Shown piece after piece: positions 1 to 8,918 of a DNA stretch of 64,000 nt (positions are counted from its first letter, which is position 1; each line of letters begins with the position of its first letter). A program made the position numbers and the translations under genes. Location: the NCBI GenBank assembly GCA_004431415.1, contig QPMI01000161.1, positions 62,001-126,000 of the forward strand. The letters are read 5' to 3'. Under the pieces are notes generated by a model. That model searched no databases. It saw only the letters and a program-made list of their open reading frames with translations, and had not been told where the DNA came from. The DNA is from Cyanophora paradoxa. Lineage: Eukaryota; Glaucocystophyceae; Cyanophorales; Cyanophoraceae.

Positions 1-13
1 GCCCTACTTGAAA

Positions 14-1581
14 TCAAAATAATGCTAGCGCTAATTTCCTCTGTCGCGCCCACCTCGTCACCAGTGCGCCCTGTGGGGAAGAGCGGCGGTCATGCAAGGT
101 CGGCGGGCTGGGAGCGGAGGGAGAGGACCGCATGGAGGACTTGGAGATGGGCGAGAAGGCGGCGCCGCCCTGGTAGAGCCCCTGGCCCAGCGCCGACACG
201 AAGCCGGCCATCTCGTCCAGCGCCCGCTCCGCCTCGGGGCACAGCGGCACGAAGATCGGGAAGATGTGCCACATCTCCCGCCACACCTGCGTGCGCTCCG
301 CTCAGAGGTTCGAGCGAGGCGTGCAGTCAGGCGGCGCGGGAGCTCGAGGAAGGCGCACGCGGGTGTCGCAGAAGACGCCGGCCTCGCGGGCGCGCTGGGC
401 CAGCTGCAGGGCGTCGTCCACGTACACCTGCAGGCAGACGGGCTCGCGGGCCTGGGGCGGCGGGAGAGATGGGTAGGGCGCACGTCGTCGGAGCCGACGA
501 CGACCATGAGCGGGGCGAGGCCGTCCAGCGGGCGGCTCGCCGCCGGCATCGTCTCGGGGACGAGCTCCTCGCCCCGCGGCGGCAGGCACTGCAGGACCAG
601 CTCCCGCGTCGACCCTGCTTCCCGCGGACGGCCCCGCGGCCCCGGTCAGCCCGGGCTCAGATCAGATCAGCCTGATCTAGTCCGGGCGCACGGATGTGGA
701 CGACGCAGTCATCGATGTCCTTCACGTCGTTGCTGCTCGGGCTGCACTGCGAGCGACAAAGGGGCGCCCCGGCCCGCCCCTCAGCTTCCCCTCGCAGCTG
801 CGCTCCCGGATCCCGGACCCCCGCCTACCATGCGGAAATCGACGACGGGGCTGATCATGACGGCGCCGAGGGGCTGACCCCGGCCCTCGTCCCGCAGCTG
901 CACCATCAGGTGCGCCGCGAGGCCCGCCCCCGCGCTGAGGCGAGGGTGAGCGGGGCCGAGGCGAACTCGCGGATGAAGCCCGAGATCTGATCCGAGGCAC
1001 CTGTCCCCCATGAGGACGATGCGGGCGGGCGGGACGCGGTGCATCTCCGTGAGCCACGAGAACGCGTTCAACGCCTCCTCCAGCTGCCCGGGCCTGCCCG
1101 AGCCCGGCCCAGGCCCCAGACCCTCGGCGCCTTGGCCGTGTGCGCAAGCCGCGCGCGGGGGCGCACCAGCGCAGCTCGGGGGCGAGCGTGTATTCGAGGG
1201 CGAAGACGCGCCCCCGTATGCGCTTCGCGAGCTCGTACAGGAAGTAGCGGTAGTGCGCGGTGGATCCCGCCATGAGGCCGCCCCCGTGCTGCACAGGGCG
1301 TCACGCGCGCGCTTCACGTCGGCGGGGCGAGCATGCGCAGGGGCGAGAAAATCGAGAGCAGGAGAACTCACGAGGAATAGGACGACCTTCCCATCGTCTT
1401 CGCCGTCTGTGCGCTGCACCCAGAGCCCGGAGATGCGCGCCCCGCGATGGCTCGCCTCCACAGGCTGAAACCAGTCGTTCGGCGGCGTAGGAGCCATCAG
1501 CGCTGTCAGGTCATACCGCTTGCGCAAGTCCGCGATCTGCGCGCCGGAGTCGGCTCGCAAACTCGCCGTTGGCATGCGCAT
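14..1581 (-). CDS. HSL-type alpha/beta hydrolase (fold-3 esterase/lipase), multi-exon
   Basis: This is probably a carboxylester hydrolase of the hormone-sensitive lipase family. Reading down the minus strand, the exons show the HGGG oxyanion-hole motif (about 1285-1275) and the ALEYTLAPE block, which matches the family's DYRLAPE. Next comes GD at the end of one exon with SAGAGLAAHL on the next, giving a split GDSAGA nucleophile elbow. Then follow LMVVVGSDD (likely the acid residue) and EMWHIFP (likely the catalytic His, about 270-255). All core motifs of the fold appear in the right order. The ATG at 1581 opens a plausible N-terminus, but an upstream exon is possible. Frame changes between motifs fit short introns, not decay. 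The substrate is unknown and no signal peptide was seen. Confidence 0.75.
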
Positions 1582-2277
1582 CGAGCTCGAGCTCGCCGTT
1601 CGCGCGCACCGTCCAGTTCGGCGCCTTCGCGCGGAAAAGGAGCCACTTGAGCGCCTTTGCCTTCGGCGTTAGCTCGTCCTGCGCGGAATCCTTTGCGTGT
1701 GGCGGGCACTTCGTTACTACTAAACGGCGGACCTTTCGTAACCGGCAACCCTGAAGCGCGTACGGGACGTCGTAGACCAGCGACACGAGGCTGCACGAAG
1801 CGCTCAGCAGCACGGCAGAGCCCAGATCTTCATGTACGATTGAAACGAGTCTAGCAGTGCCGAGCGAGGCGCGGCGCACCCGATTGCAGCTCTCGAAATA
1901 TACGAGGTCATCTGCCCCTGAGAGATCCACGAGTCCGAGCGAGTTGAAGTCCGCCGGGTCCGCCAGTCCGATGAGTCACTAGGGGTATCACTTTCTTCGA
2001 CAAGTTCTCGGCGACCATACGTATACGTGAACCGTGAAAGACTACAGCTTGCAATGGTGGAGCGCGAGTCGCTCACGCTGCGGGCCTTTGAGGCCAGCCG
2101 GCTCGCGTCTGCAGGTGCGCCCAGCCCAGTCATTCCGGCCAGGCGCGTGACGAAGCAACAGATCCGCGAAAGAGCAGGCTACTTCTGATATGCGGGATCG
2201 ATGGCGGGTCCAGGTGTGCTTGGCTATTCGAAAAAATTCTTGAAACGCGCCTGAGGCCCGTCACCTGCAGCTGCGTC
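1582..2277. other. No gene recognised between hydrolase and next gene
   Basis: I could not recognise any conserved protein here on either strand. Open frames are short and lack motif support. The stretch could hold 5' exons of the minus-strand hydrolase, 5' exons of the plus-strand gene that follows, or promoters of a divergent pair. Confidence 0.4.
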
Positions 2278-3458
2278 GTGCCTTCGCGGTCTAGCGCGGC
2301 AGCCGATACAACCTTCGACGCATCCATTTTCCTAGCAGGACCGCCGGCTAGCAGCGACCGGAGGCCCCAACCGCACGTCCTCACGGCTCGCGTGTGCGAC
2401 TTGAATGGCAAGGTGCCGCAGTGCCCCAAGTCTCCCGGCGCTTCCTACACGCCCCAGCCCCGCGCTGATCGGCGCCCTCGGGCGCAGGAGTGCGGCGCCG
2501 CGCGGCTTGACTTGAGCGCCCTCTTGAACGCCAGCAGCCCAGCGAGCAGGTGCTGCCACCGCTACTACATCCTGAAGACCGCGAACGGCACGCCGGCGGG
2601 GCAGCTCCGCCTCGCCATCTCTGCCGGCGGCGCGCCAAGTGCGCAGGCGGCGGCGGGAGGTCAGCCCGGCGCGACTGACGCGCCGCGCCAGGGCGGGTGC
2701 ACGTGCCGGGGGAGCCCTCGGCGGAGGACGCGCTCACGGCGGGGTTCGACGCGGAGGCCGCGGCGCGCCGCACCCCGCTCGCCCCCCCCCCCATAACATG
2801 TACCCAGGCGCTGGAGCCGGAGGCGGACAGCGAGCCGGAGGCGGGCGCGGAGGGGGCGGTTGTGGAGGAGGAGGGGGCCGAGCCGGAGCCGCCGGCCCTC
2901 GGCCGCTCCGCCTCCGTGAGGAGCCCCGTCGAGGCGCTCTCGTTGAAGAAGGACGGTACCCCCCCGCGGGGCGACCCCGGGCCGGAGGAGGCGGCGGGGG
3001 CGGCGCTGGACGCCCGCCCGCTGCTCGTCCACTGCGACTCGTTCGCGGCGATGCTCGCCCGGAAGCCCCGGGCGGCCGTACCCTTCCCCCAGTTCGCCGC
3101 CCCGGCGCCGGACGCGCAGGAGGGCCCCGCCGCGCCGCCCCCGGCCGCGGTGGAAGTGGAGGAGGAGGAAGGGGAGGGACTTCTGGAGCCCGGCGAGAGC
3201 ATCGGGGCCGGCACCTCGAGCCGCTCCCTTGGCCGCTCCTCCGCCGGGGGGAGCGCCCCGGGGGGGGATGGGGCGGACGACGGGGAGGTGCCCCCCGCAC
3301 AGCACGGCGGCGACGGCTGCGGGCCCCGCCGCGGCTCTGCGGGCCACCGCCCCGCGGGGGCCGCCCCCTCGCCCCCGCCCCTCGAGGAGGACTCGCGGCA
3401 CGGCCACTCCCCCCCGCACGTCCCTGTACCCCAGTTCCAGGCCGTCCTCGACGACTAG
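2278..3458 (+). CDS. Acidic Pro/Ser-rich protein with NT-C2-like N-terminal segment
   Basis: Function unknown. The first part (about 2500-2630) reads ARLDLSALL, then a gap, then YYILKTANG and GQLRLAIS. This resembles the end of an NT-C2 (EEIG1/EHBP1-type) membrane-binding domain, where a 'inLs.y' strand is followed by 'l....g..L.v.i'. After a short GC-rich intron the frame shifts to a long low-complexity tail (about 2697-3458). That tail is rich in Glu, Pro, Ala and Ser, with runs such as VEVEEEEGEG, and ends in PQFQAVLDD before TAG. The tail is probably disordered. The NT-C2 assignment rests on a short match, and the N-terminal start is not fixed. The strong codon bias toward G/C matches neighbouring host genes. 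Confidence 0.45.
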
Positions 3459-3554
3459 GCACCCCCCCGATGTCCTGACTGTTTTCAAGCGGCTCGCCAG
3501 TTGTACAGTTCAATTGCATTTCAGTACAAATCCGCTGCAGCGCCGGGCTCATGG

Positions 3555-4578
3555 CTAGAGGAGGGACTGGTTCTGGAAGCTGCCGCGGTAGGTCGCCTCG
3601 CCCGCCATCCGCATGAACACGAACTGGCAGATCTTCGTGCCGGGGTACAGCGCGATCGTGTTCGGCGAGGAGTTGAAGATCTCCAGCACCTGGCGGTTGT
3701 TGATCCCCTGCGGCCGCCCCGCCCGGAGCGCGAACGTCAGCCCAAGCCCCGATCGGGGCGCGAAGAGAGAGGCGCCGGTGGGGCCTCGCACCGGGTTCAC
3801 TTGAAGGTGGGAGAGCGAGGGCGCGGGCGAGTCAAGGTCAGGAGGGAAGGTCATGGGCAAGGACGTGAGTGTAGAGGGCTGCGCGGGGGGGCGCACTGAA
3901 GCCGGCGGTGATGTGAACGAAGATGCCGAGGCGGGCGAAGCGGCTGCGGCCCTCCAGGAGCCCCTGGACGGCCGCCGGCATTCAAAGATGGGCTGGGCTA
4001 GGGCTAGGGCGGGGCGGACGCAGAGGCGCGGGGAGAGGTGGACGATCTCCTCGGTCATGCCGAGGCAGACCTCGCCGGGGGCGAGGTAGAAGGGCTCTGC
4101 ACCCCCCGCCCCTCAGCACAGCGCGAGGGGGCGACGCAGCTCGTGTCAGCGATACCCGGCCGCACCTCCGTCCTTCAGGCTAACGAGGTCTACGCGTACG
4201 CCAACGCGGGCGCGAGCGAATCAGCCGGCGCCGCGGGCGGCGGGCGAGGGGACGCCGGCACCGGTGATATCCTTGTAGCTCTCACTCTCTGTGGACGAGT
4301 CGACTTTAACGAGTGGAATTCCGCGTTTAAAAGCCCGAAATTCGGAACTTAGATCAGGTCAGGTCAGGCAGGGGCGCGGCAGAGTCGCGGCGGGGGCGCG
4401 GCGGGGGCCGGCGGGTGTGCGCGGACCTGAGGGTGAGATCGATCGACGCCGGGCCCACCTGGCTCGGATCGAAGTTCGGCAGGATCTTAATCTCGCCCTC
4501 CTCAATCGCTTTCAGAATCTGCGCCGCGCACGGCCGGGCCCCAGTCTTGATTATCGCGCGCGCACGGCCTGCATGCAC
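3555..4578 (-). CDS. dcd: dCTP deaminase (Dcd family), multi-exon
   Basis: Converts dCTP to dUTP (some members also hydrolyse dUTP to dUMP), feeding dTMP synthesis. Minus-strand exons in order: ILKAIEEGEIKILPNFDP followed by QVGPASIDLTLR (about 4520-4430), the family N-terminal signature; FYLAPGEVCLGMTEEIVHL (about 4090-4040), matching the 'l.PGefvLg.T.E.v.lP' block; AAVQGLLEGRSRFARLGIF followed by VHITAG (about 3965-3900), which carries the GRSS-R active-site region with Ser-Arg-Phe in place of Ser-Ser-Leu; and NNRQVLEIFNSSPNTIALYP with GTKICQFVF (about 3700-3600), the C-terminal 'N....i.LypG.kI.Q..f' block. Stop at 3555. The exon carrying the usual 'aG.iDpGf.G' turn lies in or beside an intron and was not resolved. 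The true start may be in an exon upstream of 4578. Confidence 0.8.
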
Positions 4579-5464
4579 GCTGGCGCGCGCGGCGGCTCTG
4601 CGTACCTCAAACTGACTCAGAATAGCTCCCGACAGGACTGAGTGAGATGGAACACCCGGAGCTGCGGGTTGACACCCTTAGCTAGAAGCCTAGAAGTTTT
4701 GACGTCGTTGTCGAACCAGGGTCCACGGACGCGCGCGCCTCGAAGCGGATGCGCCCTTCGACGTCATCTCTCCTTTCGAACCGCACCGGGGCGCCGTAGA
4801 AAGCAGCGCGGGATATCCGCCGTGACGGTTTGGGTGATGGCAGCTGGGAGCTGGTACAGCTTCCAAATATCACTCCCAAGCGAGCCCGCGCCGCCGCCGT
4901 GGCCGGCAAGCCCGTCGAGAAGCACTGCATTTGCGATTGCGTACCCGCCTGGTCCCGATCGCATACCCGCCCCCTAACAAGAAAAATTGGCTTCCGCGCG
5001 GGCCAGCCCGAGTTCGGCGCAGCTTATTTCTGCTTATGCAAGAAAGTCCGCCTGCGGGCGAATCGCGGCCGGGCCGCTATACTTTGCCCAGGTCGAAGTC
5101 TTGGTCAGCCTCGCCTCGCATCCGGTTTTCATCGCCCGAGAAAGGAGGCCTGGTGGATGTGACCCAGAGCACCGGGGCCTCGAAGTCCCGAACCCGCCTT
5201 GAGCAAGCACTGGACCCTGACCTCCCGCAAGGCTTTGAAAAGGTTCTTTCAGCCTTGCGATCTAGAAAATCGCCATCCGCCGAGCTGCCGGGTCCGCTCT
5301 GACTGAACCGGCCGCTTGGCGCGCGATTGAATTCGCAGCTGATCTGGCTCCAGCGGGCAAGGGCAAAGGAGCTCGTGCGCGTTTCGCGGCTTTTGCGCTG
5401 TCCGATCTGAACGCGTACCGCCCCGCAGCTTGAGCGGCGGCCCGTGGATCGGGCGAGCGGCGCC
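4579..5464. other. No gene recognised
   Basis: Short open frames on both strands show no recognisable domain. The part next to 4579 may hold a leader exon of the minus-strand dCTP deaminase, and the part next to 5464 the promoter and 5' UTR of the plus-strand gene. Nothing firm is visible. Confidence 0.4.
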
Positions 5465-7438
5465 ATGTCCGGCTCCGACTACCGGCAGGCGCTCCTGTCG
5501 AGCACGCTGCGTAGCTACCACGACTTCTCGCGCGCCGTGCGGCGGGAGCGGGAGGCGGAGGCGGTGGGGACGGCGAGCTCCGACGAGGCGTACCTCACGC
5601 GCCGCTTCCGGGACCTGGAGGACGAGATCGCGTCGTCGGCGCGGCCGGCCTCGCCCAGCCGCGCCCGCCGCGCCGCCCTCTTCGATGACCGCCCGGCGCT
5701 CTCCGGCCGCCTGAAGTACTCGCCGGTCAAGGCGCCCCTCTCGGCGCCCCCGCGGACGTCGCTCTCGCGCACGTCGGCGCGGCGGATGATGGACGAGCTC
5801 ACGGTCGAGACGCGCATCGCCGAGCTCCACGAGGAGCTCCTCCAGTGGCGCGCCCGCGTCCACGACCTCCAGGTGCCCCGCGCCGCCCGCCCGCCGCCCC
5901 CGCCGCCCCCGCCGGCCCCACCCGTGTTCATTTCGCTCGCAGCTCCTGCTGTCGCGGCACGACCCGCTGCCGACTTACGAGGCCCGGCCGGCCTCGGTCG
6001 CCTCGGGCGGCGGCTGGCCCCTCTGGCCATCCCTCCACGCCTCCCTCACCCGGCCCCTCGGCGCCCCCGCCCCCGCCCCGTACCCCCTCTCCGCCTCCTA
6101 CTCCTCGCCCACCAGCCCCTCCGCCACCGCCTTTCCCACCGCGTACGCGTACCCCGCTGCGCCGCGGCCGGTCCTATACGCCCCCGCTCCGTCCCCCGTG
6201 GGGGTGGGCCCGTCCCTCTCGTACCCCATGACGGTCCCGATGGCCGTACCCGCGGCCCCCTCCTACGTGTCCTACGCGATGCCGGGCAGCCCGCACGCCG
6301 TCTATGCCGCGCCCGCCCCGGCGCCGGCCGCCGGCCCGGCCCCGACCCCCGTCTACTACGCGGCCGCCCCCGGCCCGTCCCTCTCGTTCGCAGCGGCCAG
6401 CCCCTACGTCTCCACAGCGGCGGCGGCGGCGCCGAGGGGCCCGTCGCTTGCCCCGGCGGACGGCTCCCCGCTGCAGGCGAGCTTCGCGGGGGCGTACTCG
6501 CCCGGCCCGACGCTCTCGCCGTCCTTCGGCGCGCCGGCCTGCGCCGCCGGGGCCGCCGGCACGGGCTTCGCCGCGCGCCACGCCGACTCTCTCCTCCGCT
6601 CGAGCTTCGCCTCGGGGCGGCCGGCGTGGTCCCCGTCCCCCGCCGCCCCCGCGGGGGCCCTGCCGCCTCCCTGCGCCTCGACCCGCCCACGGCGGCCGCC
6701 AGCCCGCGGCGGAGGCGCGCCCCGGCACGGCGGAGCGCCCCGCGACGGCCGAGCTCTTCACCCGCTCCCGCTCGGCGCGGGCCAGGGCGCCGCCTCGGGC
6801 CCGCCTCCTCTGGGGCGGCCTCGCTCTCGGCGCCGCCCCCGCTGCACCCGCCGCCCCTGCAGCGGCCCGACACCGCCGGCTCCGCCAGCGTGCTGCTCAG
6901 CCCCTCTGCCGGGGCCGACCCCTTCGGAAGCAGCGCGGCCGCCGGCGGGCCGCGGGCGCGGGGCGAGCTGGCTCCCCTCTCCTTCTCGGCCTCTGGGAGC
7001 GACGCCTCCTGGGCCCGCTCTTCGCTCTCCGCCATCCGCACCCCGGGCAGCGTGCTCCCCCGGACACCTGGGGCCCCGGCGGCGTGCGGACGCGCCCCCG
7101 CCCCGCTTCTCGAGGGGGCGGGTAACGGGCGCCCCGCGCAGCTGCACGGGAGCCGCTACGGGGGGGCGTGGCGATCGCGGAGGAGGAGGCCGGGGGCGCC
7201 GAGGCCGAGGGCGGGCGCAGGCGACGGCGGCGGCGCACGCGGCGGCCGCGGCGGCGGCCGCGTCGCCGACGGGGCGGGCGGGGACGGCGGGGCGGCGTGG
7301 GACGAGGAGGAGGAGGAGCGGGAGCTGGACGCGCAGCGGGAGGCGCTGAAGCGGAGCGACGAGGACATCCACCGCCTCCTCGACCGCATGGCCGCCGCCA
7401 TGGTCCGCCCGCCCCCCGGCCCCCTCTCCCCGACATGA
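5465..7438 (+). CDS. Large Pro/Ala/Ser/Tyr-rich protein with coiled-coil ends
   Basis: Function not recognised. From the ATG at 5465 the N-terminal ~140 residues are helical and charged, with RRFRDLEDEIASS and VETRIAELHEELLQWRARVH, the latter a short coiled coil. A GC-rich intron starts near 5872. The following exons encode a long low-complexity stretch dominated by Ala, Pro, Ser and regularly spaced Tyr (for example PTPVYYAAAPGPS). The C-terminus (about 7300-7436) returns to charged helix with EEEERELDAQREALKRSDED and IHRLLDRMAAAM, stopping at TGA 7436-7438. The layout of two helical ends around a disordered Tyr/Pro spacer suggests a scaffold or condensate-forming protein, but that is inference only. 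Frame changes within the body fit one or two further introns. Confidence 0.5.
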   Translation: MSGSDYRQALLSSTLRSYHDFSRAVRREREAEAVGTASSDEAYLTRRFRDLEDEIASSARPASPSRARRAALFDDRPALSGRLKYSPVKAPLSAPPRTSLSRTSARRMMDELTVETRIAELHEELLQWRARVHDLQVPRAARPPPPPPPPAPPVFISLAAPAVAARPAADLRGPAGLGRLGRRLAPLAIPPRLPHPAPRRPRPRPVPPLRLLLLAHQPLRHRLSHRVRVPRCAAAGPIRPRSVPRGGGPVPLVPHDGPDGRTRGPLLRVLRDAGQPARRLCRARPGAGRRPGPDPRLLRGRPRPVPLVRSGQPLRLHSGGGGAEGPVACPGGRLPAAGELRGGVLARPDALAVLRRAGLRRRGRRHGLRRAPRRLSPPLELRLGAAGVVPVPRRPRGGPAASLRLDPPTAAASPRRRRAPARRSAPRRPSSSPAPARRGPGRRLGPASSGAASLSAPPPLHPPPLQRPDTAGSASVLLSPSAGADPFGSSAAAGGPRARGELAPLSFSASGSDASWARSSLSAIRTPGSVLPRTPGAPAACGRAPAPLLEGAGNGRPAQLHGSRYGGAWRSRRRRPGAPRPRAGAGDGGGARGGRGGGRVADGAGGDGGAAWDEEEEERELDAQREALKRSDEDIHRLLDRMAAAMVRPPPGPLSPT

Positions 7439-7890
7439 CCCACCCCCCTGCACTCTGGCGTGAGCTCAGCTGAGATAAGACAAGATATGATAAACTCGAT
7501 TAACCAAGTCTTATGGTCCGCATAAGTGAGCTTAGCCAATCCCTCTAGCGCATCAATCTCTTCCTCGGTTGTCCAAGCTCCTCGCCCCTCTTCTGGATAG
7601 ACCAAGCCGAGGCTTGACCGACCGAGTTTTTACTCTTTTGCCTCTCGCAGTCGGAGAGCGAGGACGGGCATGTCAGGAGCCGCGGTGCCGGCGCAGCCCA
7701 GCGCGAGGTGGCGGCGGCGGGGCCCGCCCCGGCCCCGCCCCCGCCCCCGCCGCCGGGGCCGCCCCCGCAGAGCGCCTTCAGCGTGCCCCTCTCGCCCCCC
7801 GCCGAGTCCTAGGCCTTCACTTTCTCGCGCCGTGCTGTCTGTACTTACATACAATCTGCCAAAGTCTCCCACCGCCAACCCCTTGTCGCC
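7439..7890. other. Convergent intergenic region
   Basis: Lies between the stop codons of a plus-strand and a minus-strand gene. It is less GC-rich at its left end (about 7470-7520). No coding motif was recognised; it probably holds both 3' UTRs. Confidence 0.4.
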
Positions 7891-8500
7891 TCATCGTTTG
7901 GGCAAGTCGAGATACGCTCGCAGCTCTGCGGCGTGGCGAGGCGCGGCGAGTTGGCTCGTGGCAGCGGCCGCGGGGCGATGCCGGCGGCGGCATCGAAACG
8001 GGGCCCCGTGCGCACCCTTGATCTTGTCGCCCTCCCAGAAAATGACGTCGGTGCCGGCGAGGCGGTCGCCGTTGATCTCCAACACGAACTCGATGACGCT
8101 GACGGGGCGCAGCTGCTGTGTCGCGTCCACGAAGATGTTGCGCGCCCTGAACGAGAGCCTCTGCGTGGCCGTCGCGAAGATGCCCTGCGCACGAAGCCGC
8201 GCGTGAGGGGGAGGCGCGCCCCCGCGCCCGGCCCTCTATGATCGTGAGGCGCGGCGCTCGGACTATTCGAACCAGGACGGCCTCGGAGACGGCCTGCTTG
8301 CCCTCCTTGTGCATGGCCGGGTCGGTGAGAACGATGTCGTCGGTGAGCATCGCTTTGACTGCGCATGCGGGGCGCGTTGAGCGCTAGCTGTGGCGGCGCC
8401 GGGCGCGCCACGCACTCGCGTCGATGTCCTTTGCGTCGAATGCAGCGATGTAAGCCTCGGTCCGCGCACGGATCTGGGCGACCTCCTGTGCTGTGAGCAT
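7891..8500 (-). CDS. SnoaL/NTF2-fold (ketosteroid-isomerase-like) protein
   Basis: A small cone-shaped NTF2-fold protein of the SnoaL-like group; such proteins are isomerases, hydratases or ligand binders and the exact activity cannot be told. The ATG at 8500 opens MLTAQEVAQIRARTEAYIAA followed by FDAKDIDA, the usual first helix. Later exons give MLTDDIVLTDPAMHKEGKQA (about 8350-8290), NIFVDATQQLRPVSVIEFVL with EINGDRLAGTDVIFWEGDKI, and finally ELRAYLDLPKR (ending at 7891). The last two are separated by an intron of about 90 bases starting GTGCGC and ending CCGCAG, so the joined end reads DKIK-ELRAYLDL, a classic SnoaL C-terminus. Length fits a single domain (about 130-140 residues). Predicted cytosolic. 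Confidence 0.75.
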
Positions 8501-8565
8501 CTTGCGGGCCACCAGCGCCTGCGAGAATCTAGCTGGGGGCAGCGGCGGATGAGCGCCGGTCACGC

Positions 8566-8694
8566 TTAGCGGGTGGGCGGAGTCGCGGACCGGTTGAAGG
8601 TGCGCTGGTACAGGATGATGCCGCCGAACACGCAGGCGATGAAGATGACCCAACGCGGCCCGAGGGTCGTGCCGGCGAGGTTGTTGGCTGGCAT
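8566..8694 (-). CDS. Micro-protein with one membrane span (42 aa)
   Basis: A small uninterrupted frame from ATG 8694 to the stop at 8566. The N-terminus is short and uncharged (MPANNLAGTTLG), followed by a hydrophobic helix (WVIFIACVFGGIILYQ), then a basic polar tail (RTFNRSATPPTR). This resembles small one-pass membrane subunits of ER or organelle complexes, but I could not assign it to a family. It sits just upstream of the SnoaL-like gene on the same strand, 65 bases away. It could instead be a membrane-anchor exon of that gene. Confidence 0.4.
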   Translation of the reverse strand: MPANNLAGTTLGPRWVIFIACVFGGIILYQRTFNRSATPPTR

Positions 8695-8918
8695 GCAGGG
8701 GTGAGGCTGCGAGGACAGCAGCAAGGTGAGGCTGCACGTATAGGAAGCGCTGCTGATTAGGCGAGGCTGCGAGGACAGTAACGAGGTCAGAACCGGGGTA
8801 CGTGTACGCAGGTTCTTGTTCACCGCGAGAGCTACGGCGCTGCTGATCGAACGTACGTCACGCTCCTTAGCGCCTAGACGGGCGTCAGGTGCCATCGCCT
8901 CAGCTTGCCGCGCCCGCG

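Noticed and set aside
2639-3552. Long Arg/Gly/Pro open frames on both strands
   Set aside because: In G/C-saturated DNA stops are rare in all frames; only the acidic frame with a plausible end is kept.
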